Source: Aradus depressus (taxonomy: Eukaryota > Arthropoda > Insecta > Hemiptera > Aradidae). Taken from it: 64,000 nucleotides of DNA. Made by a program: the position numbers and the translations under genes. This document shows, piece after piece, positions 62,432 to 64,000 of this stretch. Below the pieces are notes generated by a model. The model had not been told where the DNA came from. It was given only the letters and a program-made list of their open reading frames with translations, and ran no database searches. How positions within the stretch are numbered: position 1 is the stretch's first letter; each line of letters starts with the position of its first letter. The stretch covers positions 23,168,908 through 23,232,907 of the forward strand of contig OY759219.1 of NCBI GenBank assembly GCA_963662175.1, written 5' to 3'.

Positions 62432-63296
62432 TGGAGGTTGAGTTGGAGATGGCGGTAAAGGTGGCAGAGAAGATGGAGATGGCAGTAAAGGTGTACCAGA
62501 TAGTAAAGGTTGCTGTGGATTTGGAGAAAGAGGTTCAGGAAGCGGTAAAAGTCGCGGTGGAAATGGAGTTAGAGATGGTAGATGTGACGGGGGATATTGA
62601 GACGTCGGTAAAGCAATGAAGGAGGCGATGGAGAAAGAGGTGGTGAAGGCGGTGGAGATGGAGAATGGAGGAGGCGGTGGAGATGGAGAAAAAGGTGGAG
62701 GAGGCGATGGAGATGAAAGAGGTGGAGGAGGCGGTGGAGATGGAGAAAAAGGTGGAGGAGGCGATGGAGATGGAGAAAGAGGTGGAGATGGAGAAACAGG
62801 TGGAGGAGGCGGTGGAGATGGAGAATGGAGAAGGCGGTGGAGATGGAGAAAAGGTGGAGGAGGCGATGGAGATGGAGAAAGAGGTGGAGGAGGCGGTGGA
62901 GATGGAGAAACAGGTGGAGGAGGCGATGGAGATGGAGAAAGAGGTGGAGATGGAGAAACAGGTGGAGGAGGCGGTGGAGATGGAAAAAAAGGTGGAGGAG
63001 GCGATGGAGATGGAAAAAAGGTGGAGGAGGCGGTGGAGATGGAGAATGGAGAAGGCGGTGGAGATGGAGAAAAAGGTGGAGGAGGCGATGGAGATGGATA
63101 AAGAGGTGGAGGAGGCGGTGGAGATGGAGAAACAGGTGGAGGAGGCGATGGTTATGGAGAAGCAGGAGGAGGAGACGGTGGAGATGGAGAAACAGGTGGA
63201 GGAGGCGATGGAGATTTAAAAAAAAGGTGGAGGAGGCGATGGAGTTGGAGAAAGAGGTAGAGAAGGCGGTGAAGATGGAGAAGAGATGAAAGAGAC
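62432..63296. repeat. Polypurine minisatellite, unit 30 bp
   Basis: The plus strand is almost all purine plus T/C at fixed places. From about 62660 the unit is ggtggaggaggcgatggaga followed by tggagaaaga. Units with gcgatgg and gcggtgg tend to alternate, giving a 60-bp period, and shorter units (ggtggagatggagaaaca) are interspersed. A gaatggagaaggcggtgg variant recurs at about 62660, 62822 and 63040. All three plus frames stay open for 154-184 codons because the unit has no stop and its length is a multiple of 3. I do not regard them as genes. 62432-62650 is a less regular version. Confidence 0.9.
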
Positions 63297-63924
63297 GCTG
63301 GTCTCTGAACTGTCCAAGTAAAACATATACAAGGACAATAATCCCCGTGTCATTGCCCTTGAGCTGTAAGTATATAAAGTTACATCAAATTAAATTAATT
63401 TCCCGTGGGATATACTATTTCAAAGCCCTAATGAAGGAATTAAGATATTCTGTGATGATACTAAATTAAAGCGTAATAAAGAATTATCTTGAGACGTAAT
63501 TATAACTTCTTGAAATAAAATTGTATACCTCTATTTTCTCATTTTATTGTACAAAGAGGTACGATAATAACTCAAGTATATTTAGATAATAATATATTGA
63601 TTTTGTTTTCCTTCCATTCAGGGTTTATTCCGCAGTCGGCATCAAAGTCAGACAACTTTTCATCTGGTCAGTAACCTGAAGTGATTTACATAATACGTCA
63701 TCATTTAGTTTATAATAATGTTGTTTACAGCCCCTACCTCAAATTATGTAGGAGTATTATACTAATATTATACATTATAATATTAATGTCAAAACATATA
63801 ATTTCAATTTCTGAGAAAGGCCTGGTGTTCAGTTTGTCAACAAATTTTAAAGATGGTTTTTAAAATAGGATGCCATAAGAGATCTATATATTACTTTATA
63901 ATACCTATACTAATAATACTATAG
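63297..63924. other. No supported gene
   Basis: AT-rich. A 60-codon frame (63681-63863) has no motif. Confidence 0.45.
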
Positions 63925-64000
63925 TATATAGAAATACTGTATTCGTGTGAGAGTGCGAGATCGAGTTTTCAACGGGTTTTTACATTTCGAATTCCCCTGA
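63925..64000 (+). repeat. Family E, cut by the window end
   Basis: Starts ctgtattcgtgtgagagtgc, then gagatcgagttttcaacggg, tttttacatttcgaattccc. This is the beginning of family E as in 38885-39000. Confidence 0.65.

Noticed and set aside
62616..63289. Frames of 154-184 codons in the minisatellite as real genes
   Set aside because: All three frames are open for compositional reasons, and the peptides are pure repeats of the 30-bp unit.

Overview
The window looks like intergenic or heterochromatin-like DNA from an AT-rich arthropod genome, most likely an insect. The evidence is tRNA-derived SINEs, several non-LTR retrotransposon clades, Helitron, pogo/Tigger-like and hAT-like non-autonomous DNA elements, and SINE tails that match the insect telomere repeat (TTAGG). 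A sap-feeding hemipteran is a plausible guess, but the sequence alone cannot prove it. I found no host gene, no genuine tRNA or rRNA gene and no CRISPR array. Open frames are short and lie in low-complexity DNA, repeats or transposon coding remnants.

Layout. A foldback element occupies 1-583 and a SINE sits inside a second inverted repeat at 1738-2185. From 3.9 to 20.2 kb there are SINEs, LINE remnants (CR1/L2-like at 5.3 kb, an RT thumb at 7 kb, an RNase H region at 8.4 kb, a CCHC tail at 16 kb, R1-like at 20 kb) and a hAT-type MITE at 17.6 kb. From 21.5 to 33 kb there is a long hairpin (23.4 kb), a pogo/Tigger MITE (25.5 kb), a Helitron (28.2 kb) and an RTE-like LINE (30.3 kb); the last three are inserted in copies of one modular repeat, here called family C. 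From 33 to 50 kb there are more SINEs, one nested in a CR1/L2-like LINE end, a palindromic family H, a TIR MITE (43.5 kb), an R1-like LINE end (44.6 kb), a GC-rich MITE (45.1 kb) and gypsy-integrase plus RT remnants (45.6-46.0 kb). From 50 to 64 kb there is an RTE-like LINE in family C (52.2 kb), a CCHC LINE end (53.2 kb), a hAT relic with a BED finger (56.2-57.3 kb), a second copy of the 43.5-kb MITE (59.6 kb) and a polypurine minisatellite (62.4-63.3 kb).

How the parts relate. The most abundant units are a roughly 345-bp tRNA-derived SINE (22 copies or fragments, about 8-9% of the window by my count), family C (more than 20 fragments) and families E/F. Insertion order can often be read directly: family C is an older layer into which a Helitron, a pogo-type MITE, a TIR MITE and at least three LINE pieces later inserted, several with target duplications or a reconstructable empty site. 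The youngest-looking layer is the SINE subset with AACCT (TTAGG-complement) tails. Boundaries given as round or approximate were placed by eye from repeat-to-repeat comparison.
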